Below are positions 35,794-44,798 of a stretch of DNA of 64,000 nucleotides, piece after piece (position 1 is the first letter of the stretch; every line of letters starts with the position of its first letter). Where the stretch lies: contig NZ_ARYN01000001.1 of assembly GCF_002094855.1 (NCBI RefSeq), positions 486,061 to 550,060 of the forward strand. The letters run 5' to 3'. The notes below the pieces were generated by a model, which did no database searches, was not told where the DNA came from, and saw only the letters and a list, made by a program, of their open reading frames with translations. The DNA comes from Zunongwangia atlantica 22II14-10F7 (GTDB taxonomy: Bacteria; Bacteroidota; Bacteroidia; Flavobacteriales; Flavobacteriaceae). The position numbers and the translations under genes are program-made.

Positions 35794-37485
35794 ATGGCAG
35801 ATGATAAAAAAGTGATATTCTCGATGAGTGGGGTTACTAAAACCTACAAATCTGCGAATACACCGGTTTTAAAAAATATATACTTAAGTTTTTTCTACGG
35901 AGCAAAAATTGGGATTCTTGGTCTTAATGGTTCCGGTAAATCTACCTTATTAAAGATTATTGCTGGGCGTGACACGAATTACCAGGGAGATGTTGTATTT
36001 TCTTCAGGATATAGTGTTGGTTATTTAGAGCAGGAACCTGAGTTAGATGAAGAAAAAACTGTTCTTGAAGTTGTTAAAGAAGGTGTTGCTGAAACTGTAG
36101 CAGTTTTAGATGAGTACAACAAGATTAACGATATGTTCGGGTTGCCTGAAGTTTATGAAGATGCAGATAAGATGCAGAAGCTTATGGATAAGCAGGCAGA
36201 ACTTCAGGATAAGATCGATGCAAGCAATGCGTGGGAGTTAGATACCAAGCTGGAAATTGCAATGGATGCTTTAAGAACTCCAGATGCAGATAAGAAAATT
36301 TCAGTATTATCTGGAGGAGAAAGAAGACGTGTAGCTTTATGTCGTTTATTATTAAAAGAACCAGATGTACTTCTTTTAGATGAGCCAACCAACCACCTTG
36401 ATGCCGAATCTGTACATTGGTTAGAGCATCACTTAGCACAATATAAAGGAACGGTGATCGCGGTAACTCACGACCGTTATTTCTTAGATAATGTTGCCGG
36501 TTGGATCTTAGAATTAGATAGAGGAGAAGGAATCCCATGGAAAGGAAATTATTCTTCGTGGTTAGATCAAAAATCAAAACGTTTAGCGCAAGAGCAAAAG
36601 CAGGCAAGTAAACGCCAAAAAACACTTGAGCGAGAATTAGAATGGGCTAAAATGAATCCAAAAGGTCGCCAGTCTAAGCAAAAAGCTCGTCTTAAGAATT
36701 ATGACAAGCTTCTTAGCCAGGATCAAAAACAAATGGATGAAAAGCTTGAAATTTACATCCCTAATGGTCCAAGATTAGGTACTAACGTAATCGATGCGAA
36801 CGGTGTAAGTAAGGCTTTTGGAGATAAATTATTATACGAAGATCTTAATTTTAGTCTTCCGCAGGCAGGAATTGTTGGAATTATTGGTCCAAACGGTGCC
36901 GGTAAGACTACGATCTTTAAAATGATAATGGGCGAAGAGCAACCAGATAAAGGGACTTTTGATGTTGGTGAAACTGCAAAGATTGCTTATGTAGATCAAA
37001 GCCACGCTGATATTGATCCTGAAAAAACCATCTGGCAAAACTTTAGTGATGAGCAGGAGCTTATCATGATGGGCGGCAGACAGGTAAATTCACGTGCGTA
37101 TTTGAGTAGATTCAACTTTAGCGGAAGCGAGCAGAACAAAAAAGTAAATATGCTTTCTGGTGGTGAACGAAACAGACTTCATTTAGCAATGACGCTTAAA
37201 GAAGAAGGAAACGTATTGTTACTGGATGAGCCTACGAACGACCTTGATGTAAACACGCTTCGAGCTTTAGAAGAAGGTCTAGATAACTTTGCAGGATGTG
37301 CTGTAGTGATCTCTCACGACCGTTGGTTCCTGGATAGAGTTTGTACTCATATTCTTGCTTTTGAAGGAGATTCACAAGTATATTTCTTTGAAGGTAGTTT
37401 CTCTGATTACGAAGAGAACAAGAAGAAACGTCTTGGTGGCGATGTAATGCCAAAACGAATCAAGTATAAAAAACTGACTCGATAA
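35794..37485 (+). CDS. ettA: Energy-dependent translational throttle protein EttA (ABC-F)
   Basis: A 563-residue ABC-F ATPase with two nucleotide-binding domains and no membrane part. NBD1: Walker A GLNGSGKST, signature LSGGERRRVAL, Walker B LLLDEPTNHLD. A linker rich in Lys/Gln follows (about 255-320). NBD2: GPNGAGKTT, LSGGERNRLHL, LLLDEPTNDLD. The ending PKRIKYKKL is typical of EttA. It binds the ribosomal E site and gates the first steps of elongation according to ATP/ADP ratio. A terminator follows. Confidence 0.93.
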   Translation: MADDKKVIFSMSGVTKTYKSANTPVLKNIYLSFFYGAKIGILGLNGSGKSTLLKIIAGRDTNYQGDVVFSSGYSVGYLEQEPELDEEKTVLEVVKEGVAETVAVLDEYNKINDMFGLPEVYEDADKMQKLMDKQAELQDKIDASNAWELDTKLEIAMDALRTPDADKKISVLSGGERRRVALCRLLLKEPDVLLLDEPTNHLDAESVHWLEHHLAQYKGTVIAVTHDRYFLDNVAGWILELDRGEGIPWKGNYSSWLDQKSKRLAQEQKQASKRQKTLERELEWAKMNPKGRQSKQKARLKNYDKLLSQDQKQMDEKLEIYIPNGPRLGTNVIDANGVSKAFGDKLLYEDLNFSLPQAGIVGIIGPNGAGKTTIFKMIMGEEQPDKGTFDVGETAKIAYVDQSHADIDPEKTIWQNFSDEQELIMMGGRQVNSRAYLSRFNFSGSEQNKKVNMLSGGERNRLHLAMTLKEEGNVLLLDEPTNDLDVNTLRALEEGLDNFAGCAVVISHDRWFLDRVCTHILAFEGDSQVYFFEGSFSDYEENKKKRLGGDVMPKRIKYKKLTR

Positions 37486-37497
37486 TCTTACAATATC

Positions 37498-37523
37498 GGC
37501 TCCCGTTCGGGAGCCTTTTTTTT
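37498..37523 (+). terminator. Terminator of ettA
   Basis: A GGCTCCC/GGGAGCC stem (37498-37504 with 37509-37515), GTTC loop and T8 tail. Confidence 0.9.
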
Positions 37524-37555
37524 GCGTATACTTTTTGCTGAATCAAAATTAAAAA

Positions 37556-38179
37556 TCAGGTTGGGAGATTTTTCATTGCGAAATGTAGCAATCCGCTTGA
37601 ATTTTTAAGATTCAATTTTCTAATCATGTTCTTACGATGTGTTTCGATGGTAAACTGGCTGCGGTGAAGAATTTCTGAAATTTCCTTGGTGCTTTTGCCA
37701 TCTTTAATAAGCTGAAGAATTTCTATTTCACGATTGGTTAATTTAAAATCGCTGGTCCAAACTTTTACATTGCTCACCGCTTTCGCTTTTTCTTCATAAA
37801 AAACGGTTTTCCCGCTAGTAGCTTTTCGTATAGCTTCAATAAGTTCGCTGGTATGAATAAATTTTGGAAGGTAACCAGAAACGCCTATTTCTTTCAGTTT
37901 TTCAAGAATGTTCTCTTCAAAAAGCATAGAAAGACAAATGATCTTCAATGAGCCAAAATAAGGTTTCATTCGTTCAGCAATACTAATTCCAGAATTTCCG
38001 GGGAGATTAATATCCAGTAACAATACATCGGCTTTATGAATTTCGTCACTTTTAAGCATGGTTTCTCCATCTCTAAAAGTAGCGATAACCTGAATGTCTT
38101 CTATTGGGTCGAGGATTTGCATTAATCCTTCTGTAAATAAAGAATGATCATCTACTAATACGGTTTTGATTACTTTCAT
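37556..38179 (-). CDS. NarL/LuxR-type response regulator
   Basis: A 207-residue two-domain regulator. The receiver has the acidic pocket Asp10/Asp11 and phospho-acceptor Asp56 (LLLDINLPG). The C-terminal LuxR-type HTH (from about 145) contains LTNREIEILQLIKDGKSTKE and a recognition helix HRSQFTIETHRKNM. It starts 1 nt after the stop of the histidine kinase gene, so the two form a two-component system. The DNA target is unknown. Confidence 0.92.
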   Translation of the reverse strand: MKVIKTVLVDDHSLFTEGLMQILDPIEDIQVIATFRDGETMLKSDEIHKADVLLLDINLPGNSGISIAERMKPYFGSLKIICLSMLFEENILEKLKEIGVSGYLPKFIHTSELIEAIRKATSGKTVFYEEKAKAVSNVKVWTSDFKLTNREIEILQLIKDGKSTKEISEILHRSQFTIETHRKNMIRKLNLKNSSGLLHFAMKNLPT

Positions 38180-38180
38180 T

Positions 38181-40022
38181 TTAAATAGGTATTTCTATAA
38201 TGCTAATCATGCCTTTTTCTGTATTCTCTATATGAAATATTCCCTGATGATAAGACACTCGGGATTTTATATTTTTTATGCCCATACCTTTAGTATCTTC
38301 TTTTTTTAAGCCCACGCCATTATCTTCTACCTGAAGGCTACAGGTATTTTCATCACAATTTAGCGTAATATCAACAATCGTAGCTTTAGAGTGTTTTATG
38401 ATATTAGAGATAAGCTCCTGGAAGATTCGATAAATGTTAACTGCTTTTATGGTTTCTATTGTGTTATCGTTGCCTAGCAGGGTAAGATTAACCTCTATTG
38501 GTGTATTTTTAAAAAGTTCTAAATCCTGCTGAATAGTTTTATACAAGCCAATATTTTCTATCTCTTTAGGTGATATTTGATAAATTAAGCTGCGAAATTG
38601 ATCTTTTGCAAGATTGAATGTTCCCGAGATTTGTTTTTCATTCTTGTTGGGAGCTTCCAGCAAAAGGCGTAAGGCATTCATTGTATTTCCTAAGCCGTCA
38701 TGTAGGTTTCTGGCAATAATCTGTCGTTCATTTTCCTGTACTTCAATAAGTTCTTCGCTTAGCTTTTCACTTTTTAATTTGGCAGCGCTAAGATTTTTGT
38801 TCATTTCGCTAAGCTCTTTTCTATAATTCAGTAAAAAAGCAATAGTTAAACTTAAAATTTCAAAAGCAACACTGTTTATAATGTTTCCTGGCGGCATATA
38901 AATTGTTGCGCCTCCTATCTGAAAAGTGTTGGTGATATAGAAAACCAGCGAAAGGATAAGTAAAAAGTTACAGCAGATATAGTAAACGGCCTGTTTGTTC
39001 TTCTTGTAAACTGAGTATAAAAGGTTAACCACAAGTACCATTAAGTTGATTAAAAAGAGCAGGAATAATAAAAGCCGATATTGGTCTAAAAACGAAGTGT
39101 TTTTTGGAATTATGAGTTTTAAAATTATAAACAGAATAAGAATAAATAATATGAAATTATTGATGAGACTTAATACCGAATTCCATTTTGGGAAATGTTC
39201 TTTATGAGCGGTGAAATATTGAAAAACCTTGGTATGAAAATAAGAGGCTAATAACACAAAAAACATCTTTGGGAAACGTGTCCAGAAACTGTGAATAAAA
39301 TCTGGAACCAAATGCACATCATACATATATTCTATAGCATTAAAGGCAATCATGCTTAAAATATAGCCAAACATAAAGCCGTAAAGCTTTCTTCTAATAA
39401 GTATAAAAAGAAATAAATTGAATAGTGCTGTAAAGATGAAATAGCCAAAATACCTGCCTAACAAGAAAGAATTATTAGCTTCGTAAATAAGAATATCCTC
39501 GACAGTTGTAAAATCTGTAGGAAAATAAAGATTAGAATGTCCTTGTAATTCTGTTTTTAAAATTAAAGTTTTAGTCTCAAATGCCTGCATTTCAACCTTA
39601 AAAGAAAGACATCTTATTGGAGTTGGCCTTTCTTCGATTTTTTGAGCAACAGAGGTTTCTCCAATTTCTATGAGTTTATTGTTTTTTAGCTCGTATAAAG
39701 TGAATAATATACCGTCGTTGTAAAAACTCCAATAATAATCCTGTGCTGAAGCCTGGTCGTTTTTTACCGTTAAAGAGAAATAATTTTTGCAGCGGGTAAA
39801 ACCAAGATTTACCATTCGGCTTGGTTGCATATCTTCAAACTCACCATTGTTGTAATACTGAATGATTTCTTCGGAAGTTTTTTCCTCACAATCCTGAAAT
39901 CGCTTAAAAAAATCTACTATATGATGTGTGTACACCCCTTTTACAAAAAGAGTGTCGTCTTCTGAAGCATTTGCTGGAAATGCCAGAAAAAAGCAAAGAA
40001 TAAGAAGGTACTTATTTAGCAC
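38181..40022 (-). CDS. 7TM sensor histidine kinase (HisKA_3 type)
   Basis: A 613-residue kinase. It has a signal peptide (about 1-19), an extracytoplasmic sensor domain (about 20-185, 7TMR-DISM-like), seven hydrophobic helices (about 190-400), a coiled coil (KNLSAAKLKSEKLSEELIEV), then HisKA_3 with phospho-acceptor His441 in RNLHDGLGNT, and a HATPase domain (FQELISNIIKHSKA; VEDNGVGL; GMGIKNIKSR). It would sense an envelope or membrane-diffusible signal and phosphorylate the adjacent LuxR-type regulator. Confidence 0.9.
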   Translation of the reverse strand: MLNKYLLILCFFLAFPANASEDDTLFVKGVYTHHIVDFFKRFQDCEEKTSEEIIQYYNNGEFEDMQPSRMVNLGFTRCKNYFSLTVKNDQASAQDYYWSFYNDGILFTLYELKNNKLIEIGETSVAQKIEERPTPIRCLSFKVEMQAFETKTLILKTELQGHSNLYFPTDFTTVEDILIYEANNSFLLGRYFGYFIFTALFNLFLFILIRRKLYGFMFGYILSMIAFNAIEYMYDVHLVPDFIHSFWTRFPKMFFVLLASYFHTKVFQYFTAHKEHFPKWNSVLSLINNFILFILILFIILKLIIPKNTSFLDQYRLLLFLLFLINLMVLVVNLLYSVYKKNKQAVYYICCNFLLILSLVFYITNTFQIGGATIYMPPGNIINSVAFEILSLTIAFLLNYRKELSEMNKNLSAAKLKSEKLSEELIEVQENERQIIARNLHDGLGNTMNALRLLLEAPNKNEKQISGTFNLAKDQFRSLIYQISPKEIENIGLYKTIQQDLELFKNTPIEVNLTLLGNDNTIETIKAVNIYRIFQELISNIIKHSKATIVDITLNCDENTCSLQVEDNGVGLKKEDTKGMGIKNIKSRVSYHQGIFHIENTEKGMISIIEIPI

Positions 40023-40116
40023 ATTAATTTTCAGTGGTTTGGAGAGAAAATAAAATTAGCTAAATAGATTGAAGGATAAATACCCAATAACAGGTATTTT
40101 TAGTTTAAACTTAAAA

Positions 40117-41415
40117 TTAGTTGTTTTTTAGGTCGATTTTTAAGTTTTCAGCGTACCTTTTTATAAGATCGATGTCATTTTTAGATTCGACAGCTTCTAA
40201 AGCACTCGTAAAGAATAATCTGGCTTCAGTAAGGATGATGTCTTTGTAATAACTTTCTTTTTGTTTCTGCTGTAATAAATAGTGAAACATTACTCCAATT
40301 TTTTGTGTAATAATTAGATCATGAGAACAATAAGTTCTTATCGTAACTAAAACATTATAAATAAGATCTTCAAAATTCACTGTATTTAACCTTAAAAGAC
40401 ATTTATCGTTTCGATTAACAATACTGCTGTCTCTTTTTTGCATTCTTAGCGCCATCAATTCAGTTAAATAATCAATCGCGTTGACAGCAGTGCCGGGATC
40501 GTTAATTCCCGGAGACATGGCTTTGGCGATAATTTCAGTAATTTGTTTAAAAGCCAATACATAATTATCGGCTACCAGTTCTTTTCGGGCAAAGTTGAAA
40601 TTCGCTAAAATTTCATCTATTTTTTCAGGATCTAGTTCTTTCTTTGATCTAAAAACCGGAGTTCCTTTCAGAATAAAAACACCTTTTACCGGTAAAATAT
40701 GAAACTGGGTTTGCAATTCTTCACAAAGATCCAACATATTGGCTATCGATAAATTCTGAAAATATCCACTTTTCTTTGCCTTGTACTCGTACCAATCTTT
40801 GCTGTCTGGAAACTCGGCGTCTTGATTTCTTTCGCTATCAAGTAATTTAGAAAGTCTGTTTTTTGATTCCCTGTGGATATGCTCCAGGATATTATTTATC
40901 TGAATGCTTTGAGAAATGGTATGGATAAAATAGATAAAAGCTCCCATGCAAATCACGGTAAAAACGATTCCTAAAAACACAGAAAATCCTGGTAAATCTT
41001 TTTTTGAAGCATCTGGATCTATGGCAACCATAATAAAAATACAGTAGAGAATAGTAGCAAGATAAATCCCAAGAACGGTTTGATGTTTTCGATCTGAAAT
41101 TAATCCCGGTAACAATCTTGGTGAATAATTATTAGAAGCCTGATTAAGTAAAACCATCACCATCGAGAAACTAAAAACCATCATCGAGATTAATCCAGTA
41201 ATTATAGCACCCAAAACACTTAAAGCTGTGTCGCCACTGTTTACGATAAGTGATGGAAAGTTTTCTCTTAAAAGATCTGAAGCACCCTGTTCTTCCAGAA
41301 ATAAGGTAAGAAATGTAAATAAAAAACCTAAAAGCGCAATTACCGTTGGATAAAACGCGATTCGGCTTCTAATGGCATTAAAAAATGAAAGTAGTCGTGT
41401 AAAGAGTTTTTTCAT
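40117..41415 (-). CDS. DUF2254-family membrane protein
   Basis: A 432-residue protein with four N-terminal transmembrane helices (two near 20-85, two near 110-170) and a cytoplasmic C-terminal domain. The diagnostic DUF2254 block is the SMMVFSFSMVMVLLNQAS helix followed by NNYSPRLLPGLISDRKHQ; a second is MSPGINDPGTAVNAIDYL. Function unknown. It is monocistronic. Confidence 0.85.
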   Translation of the reverse strand: MKKLFTRLLSFFNAIRSRIAFYPTVIALLGFLFTFLTLFLEEQGASDLLRENFPSLIVNSGDTALSVLGAIITGLISMMVFSFSMVMVLLNQASNNYSPRLLPGLISDRKHQTVLGIYLATILYCIFIMVAIDPDASKKDLPGFSVFLGIVFTVICMGAFIYFIHTISQSIQINNILEHIHRESKNRLSKLLDSERNQDAEFPDSKDWYEYKAKKSGYFQNLSIANMLDLCEELQTQFHILPVKGVFILKGTPVFRSKKELDPEKIDEILANFNFARKELVADNYVLAFKQITEIIAKAMSPGINDPGTAVNAIDYLTELMALRMQKRDSSIVNRNDKCLLRLNTVNFEDLIYNVLVTIRTYCSHDLIITQKIGVMFHYLLQQKQKESYYKDIILTEARLFFTSALEAVESKNDIDLIKRYAENLKIDLKNN

Positions 41416-41585
41416 TCGTCAGGTTATAATAAGCGAATATACTCGTAAAAGCACTAAACATGTTAAAAAGTCATGTTAAAAACATCGAAAACTGTCAAAA
41501 TGGCGTTAAATTTTAATTGGAATCCAAATTGCTAATAGCTAAGTGTTCTTAAAAGAAACAAAGTCTAACAAAAAATATAAAAGTT

Positions 41586-42026
41586 ATGAGTCTAATTAAG
41601 AGAAATGAAAATTGGTTGCCATCTGTATTCGATGATATGTTTAAAACAGATTGGTTAGGAGGAACTACAAACGTGAATAATATTGGAACAAGAATTCCTG
41701 CAGTTAATATTCACGAATCTGATGAAAATTTTATTGTTGAAGTTGCCGCTCCTGGAAAATCGAAAGAAGATTTTAAAATTGAATTAGATAACGATGTATT
41801 AACCATTTCTGCTGAAGATAAAATAGAAAAAGAAACTTCAGAAAAGAATGGAAAGTATACTCGTAGAGAGTTTAGTTATAGCACTTTTAAAAGAGCATTT
41901 AGTTTACCAGATACGGTAGATAACTCTAAAATCTCTGCAAATTATAATAACGGAGTTTTAGAAATAGCGCTTCCTAAAAAAGAAGAAGCAAAAGTGCAGG
42001 CTAAAAGAATGATAGAAATATCATAA
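41586..42026 (+). CDS. Small heat shock protein (Hsp20/alpha-crystallin)
   Basis: A 146-residue ATP-independent chaperone that holds unfolding proteins. The alpha-crystallin domain spans about 38-130 (PAVNIHESDENFIVEVAAPG through NGVLEIALPKKEE), with the conserved GVLEIALPK strand and an IEIS end at the C-terminus that carries an I-x-I-like anchor. Family level is certain. Monocistronic, closed by a strong GCAA-loop hairpin. Confidence 0.95.
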   Translation: MSLIKRNENWLPSVFDDMFKTDWLGGTTNVNNIGTRIPAVNIHESDENFIVEVAAPGKSKEDFKIELDNDVLTISAEDKIEKETSEKNGKYTRREFSYSTFKRAFSLPDTVDNSKISANYNNGVLEIALPKKEEAKVQAKRMIEIS

Positions 42027-42053
42027 GTTTAGGTTATTTAGTTAGTTAAGAAG

Positions 42054-42085
42054 GAAAAAGCCGAATCGCAAGATTCGGCTTTTTC
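42054..42085. terminator. Bidirectional terminator between hsp20 and the GNAT gene
   Basis: A perfect 14-bp stem (42054-42067 with 42072-42085) with a stable GCAA tetraloop and A/T tracts in the stem base. Confidence 0.85.
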
Positions 42086-42112
42086 TATAGCTAATATTTG
42101 AAGTTTTAAAGC

Positions 42113-42715
42113 TTAATTCTTTTCGCTTTTTTCTTCAGGAATATATCTTAAAAAGTACATGGTGTCACCACTTGGGTGAGCCCATTTGTTAAATAACTGG
42201 AATCCGAATTTTTGATAAACGATGGCATTTTTACGCATTCTGGTTTCAGCATAAAGAGGCAAATTATAAAGTTTGGCTCGTCTGTAAAACTCATTTTTCA
42301 TTTGAACGCCAACCTGGGTACCAGGGCCACGAGATTCTTTTAGAATTCCCCAAAACCAGCAGTATAAATATTCACCTTCCTGTGGGCGTTGCTTTTTAAT
42401 GTAATCCTGAGTTTTTAAAATTTTATAGGCATTTTTTATCCCGGTTACATTAAAAACCAGTTTTAACTCAGACCACGCATTCTTCCAAAAATTATCATCT
42501 TTTTTGCTCGTTTTAAACAAAATAGCAATTCCGTTTCCATCCTCACTTACGATAAGCGCATCTTTTTCTATGGCTTTATTTACCATGTGTGTGGCTAGAT
42601 ATTCGTATCTTCTAAGCTCATTTCCACCTTTTTTAACCACATCCATAGAGGATGGGATTTCCTGTAAAAGTGTGGTTACTTTTCTAATAATATCTGCTTT
42701 TTCTTCCTGAGTCAA
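42113..42715 (-). CDS. GNAT-family N-acetyltransferase
   Basis: A 200-residue acetyltransferase-like protein. The acetyl-CoA region is seen as YLYCWFWGILKESRGPGTQV followed by FYRRAKLYNLPLYAETRMRKN and a C-terminal FQLFNKWAHPSGDTMYFLRY. The usual Q/RxxGxG/A loop is altered to RGPGTQ, but the fold pattern fits uncharacterised flavobacterial GNATs. Substrate unknown. Confidence 0.75.
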   Translation of the reverse strand: MTQEEKADIIRKVTTLLQEIPSSMDVVKKGGNELRRYEYLATHMVNKAIEKDALIVSEDGNGIAILFKTSKKDDNFWKNAWSELKLVFNVTGIKNAYKILKTQDYIKKQRPQEGEYLYCWFWGILKESRGPGTQVGVQMKNEFYRRAKLYNLPLYAETRMRKNAIVYQKFGFQLFNKWAHPSGDTMYFLRYIPEEKSEKN

Positions 42716-42901
42716 AATTCGATGTTTTTAGACTGCGAATATAACAAAATCCAAAGCTTTTTTAAACGGACTCACAGCGCTATTTTTGATAGGATCTTCA
42801 ATTAAAATTAAGCCTGAAATACTCCAATTTCAGCTTTAAGCTTACTTAATTTTTATTTTGAATGATTTTGTAGTTAATTTAAGCTCAAATTTATCCCGAA
42901 A

Positions 42902-44284
42902 ATGAAGAAAATTCTTTTACCCATTTTATTGCTTTCATTATTGCCGGTTTTTGGGCAATCTTCAGTAGAAAGTGATTCAGAAAAAATTGCAGCAATCTAC
43001 GATATGGCCTTAACCAATGGCAAAAGCTACGATTGGTTAGATTACCTTTCTAATGGTATTGGTGGCCGTTTATCTGGATCGTATAGTGCACAACGCGCGG
43101 TAGATTATACCAAAAAAGAACTGGATAGCCTTGGCTTAGATAAGGTTTGGTTACAGGAGGTGATGGTTCCTAAATGGACGCGTGGTGCACGTGAATATGC
43201 TTATATTGAAACCATCCCTGGAAGTTCTACGCCTATAAATATTTGTGCTCTTGGTGGTTCTGTTGCCACACCTGAAGGTGGTACAAAAGCTGAAGTTATC
43301 GAAGTTCATGGATTGGACGAACTCGAAAAATTTGGTGAAGAAAAAATAAAAGGAAAGATCGTGTTTTTTAACCGCCCAATGGATGCTACCAATATCCATA
43401 CGTTTAAAGCTTATGGCGGTGCCGTAGATCAACGTGGGAATGGTGCGGCTGAAGCTTCGAAATATGGAGCGGTAGGTGTGCTTGTAAGATCTATGAATTT
43501 AAGAATTGATGAATATCCTCATGCCGGCGGAATGTACTATGGCGATATTCCTGAAGATCGAAAAATCCCGGCAGCAGCAATCAGTACTAAAGATGCGGAG
43601 TATCTGAGTTCGGTTTTGAAATTGCAAAAAGATCTTAAGGTATATTTTAAGATGAATTGCGAAACACATCCCGATGCTAAAAGTTATAATGTAATTGGCG
43701 AAATTACCGGTAGCCAGTATCCAGATGAATATATTGTGGTCGGTGGTCATTTAGATTCCTGGGATCTAGGTGATGGTTCGCACGACGATGGTGCAGGTTG
43801 TGTACAATCTATGGAGGTGTTGCGTCTTTTTAAAGAAATGGGCTACAAACCAAAAAGAAGCATTCGCGTGGTGCTTTTTATGAATGAAGAAAATGGATTA
43901 CGTGGCGGACTTAAATATGCCGAGGTGGCTAAAGAAAAAAGCGAAGATCATATTTTTGCCTTAGAAAGTGATTCTGGCGGATTTACACCAAGAGGGTTTA
44001 CTTTTCATGCAGATGCTACTCAGCTTAAAAAACTACAAAGTTGGGCTTCATTATTTACGCCTTATTATTTGCATATTTTTCAGCAGGGAGAAGGCGGTGC
44101 AGATATTGGTCCGTTAGAAGGTGATGGGACAGTTTTGGCCGGCCTGCAACCAGATTCTCAGCGTTATTTCGATTATCATCATGCCGCTACAGATACTTTT
44201 GATAAGATCAATAAAAGAGAGCTAGAACTAGGTGGGGCAAGTATGGCCGCTTTAATTTATCTGGTAGATAAATACGGATTGTAA
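42902..44284 (+). CDS. M28-family zinc peptidase (carboxypeptidase Q-like), secreted
   Basis: A 460-residue peptidase with a signal peptide (about 1-19, PVFGQ), a protease-associated insert (about 130-250) and the di-zinc core: GGHLDSWDLG, the bridging Asp in GSHDDGAG, the catalytic Glu pair in MNEENGLRG, Asp in LESDSGG and the last His in DYHHAATDTFD. It would trim peptides in the periplasm. A small gene of unknown function begins 12 nt after it. Confidence 0.92.
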   Translation: MKKILLPILLLSLLPVFGQSSVESDSEKIAAIYDMALTNGKSYDWLDYLSNGIGGRLSGSYSAQRAVDYTKKELDSLGLDKVWLQEVMVPKWTRGAREYAYIETIPGSSTPINICALGGSVATPEGGTKAEVIEVHGLDELEKFGEEKIKGKIVFFNRPMDATNIHTFKAYGGAVDQRGNGAAEASKYGAVGVLVRSMNLRIDEYPHAGGMYYGDIPEDRKIPAAAISTKDAEYLSSVLKLQKDLKVYFKMNCETHPDAKSYNVIGEITGSQYPDEYIVVGGHLDSWDLGDGSHDDGAGCVQSMEVLRLFKEMGYKPKRSIRVVLFMNEENGLRGGLKYAEVAKEKSEDHIFALESDSGGFTPRGFTFHADATQLKKLQSWASLFTPYYLHIFQQGEGGADIGPLEGDGTVLAGLQPDSQRYFDYHHAATDTFDKINKRELELGGASMAALIYLVDKYGL

Positions 44285-44295
44285 TTCGGAATTCA

Positions 44296-44703
44296 TTGAT
44301 AAAATTTCCGGCAATAAACATATCAAATCCAAATTTCAGCAAAGAGGAAGATCTTACTTCCTTTTTGCTTTTGGATGCTTTCATTTATAATGATGCTGAA
44401 ATCTACTTTCAGGAATATTTAAAAGACAACCTATTTTGTGATAGCGACGGAAAGATTTTTAGAATTACTGGCAAAAAACATCCAAAATCGATCTTTAGAA
44501 AAGTCTTTTTCTTTTTGCCTAATATCTATAAAATTGAATTGATCTTTGAAGCAACTAACGAATATATGACTTTAGATGATCTTCGCGATTTTATGATCGA
44601 GAGAGTAAAATCTTTAGGCTATGGCAAGTTCGAAGTGAAATGGATTCTGGAGCTTCGGAAGGCAAAATCTTATGAAGAATTGATTTTAGGGAAGCAAAAC
44701 TAG
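44296..44703 (+). CDS. Protein of unknown function downstream of the M28 peptidase
   Basis: A 135-residue soluble protein, start TTG at 44296 (no usable ATG near the N-terminus). It is rich in aromatic and charged residues, with FFFLPNIYKIELIFEATNE in the middle and LRDFMIERVKSLGYG near the end, without a recognised motif. It follows the M28 stop by 12 nt, so it is probably part of that transcript. Confidence 0.6.
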   Translation: MIKFPAINISNPNFSKEEDLTSFLLLDAFIYNDAEIYFQEYLKDNLFCDSDGKIFRITGKKHPKSIFRKVFFFLPNIYKIELIFEATNEYMTLDDLRDFMIERVKSLGYGKFEVKWILELRKAKSYEELILGKQN

Positions 44704-44777
44704 CTTTCTGCTAATATTGCAGGTTTTGCGATGTTATTTTTTAATGATAAATCAATCTTAAGCCAAATAAAAGCCAT

Positions 44778-44785
44778 TATCTTTG
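44778..44785 (+). promoter_or_regulatory. Promoter -7 box of the MATE exporter gene
   Basis: TATCTTTG is an exact TAnnTTTG match only 13 nt before the TTG at 44799, so the transcript leader would be very short. No clear -33 TTTG. Confidence 0.45.
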
Positions 44786-44798
44786 CGCACTAAATTTT

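Noticed and set aside
42813..42840. Hairpin-like AAGCCTGAAAT...ATTTCAGCTTT upstream of the M28 gene, similar to the twin terminators
   Set aside because: The stem has a bulge and lies between divergent genes, where no terminator is needed; too weak to call.
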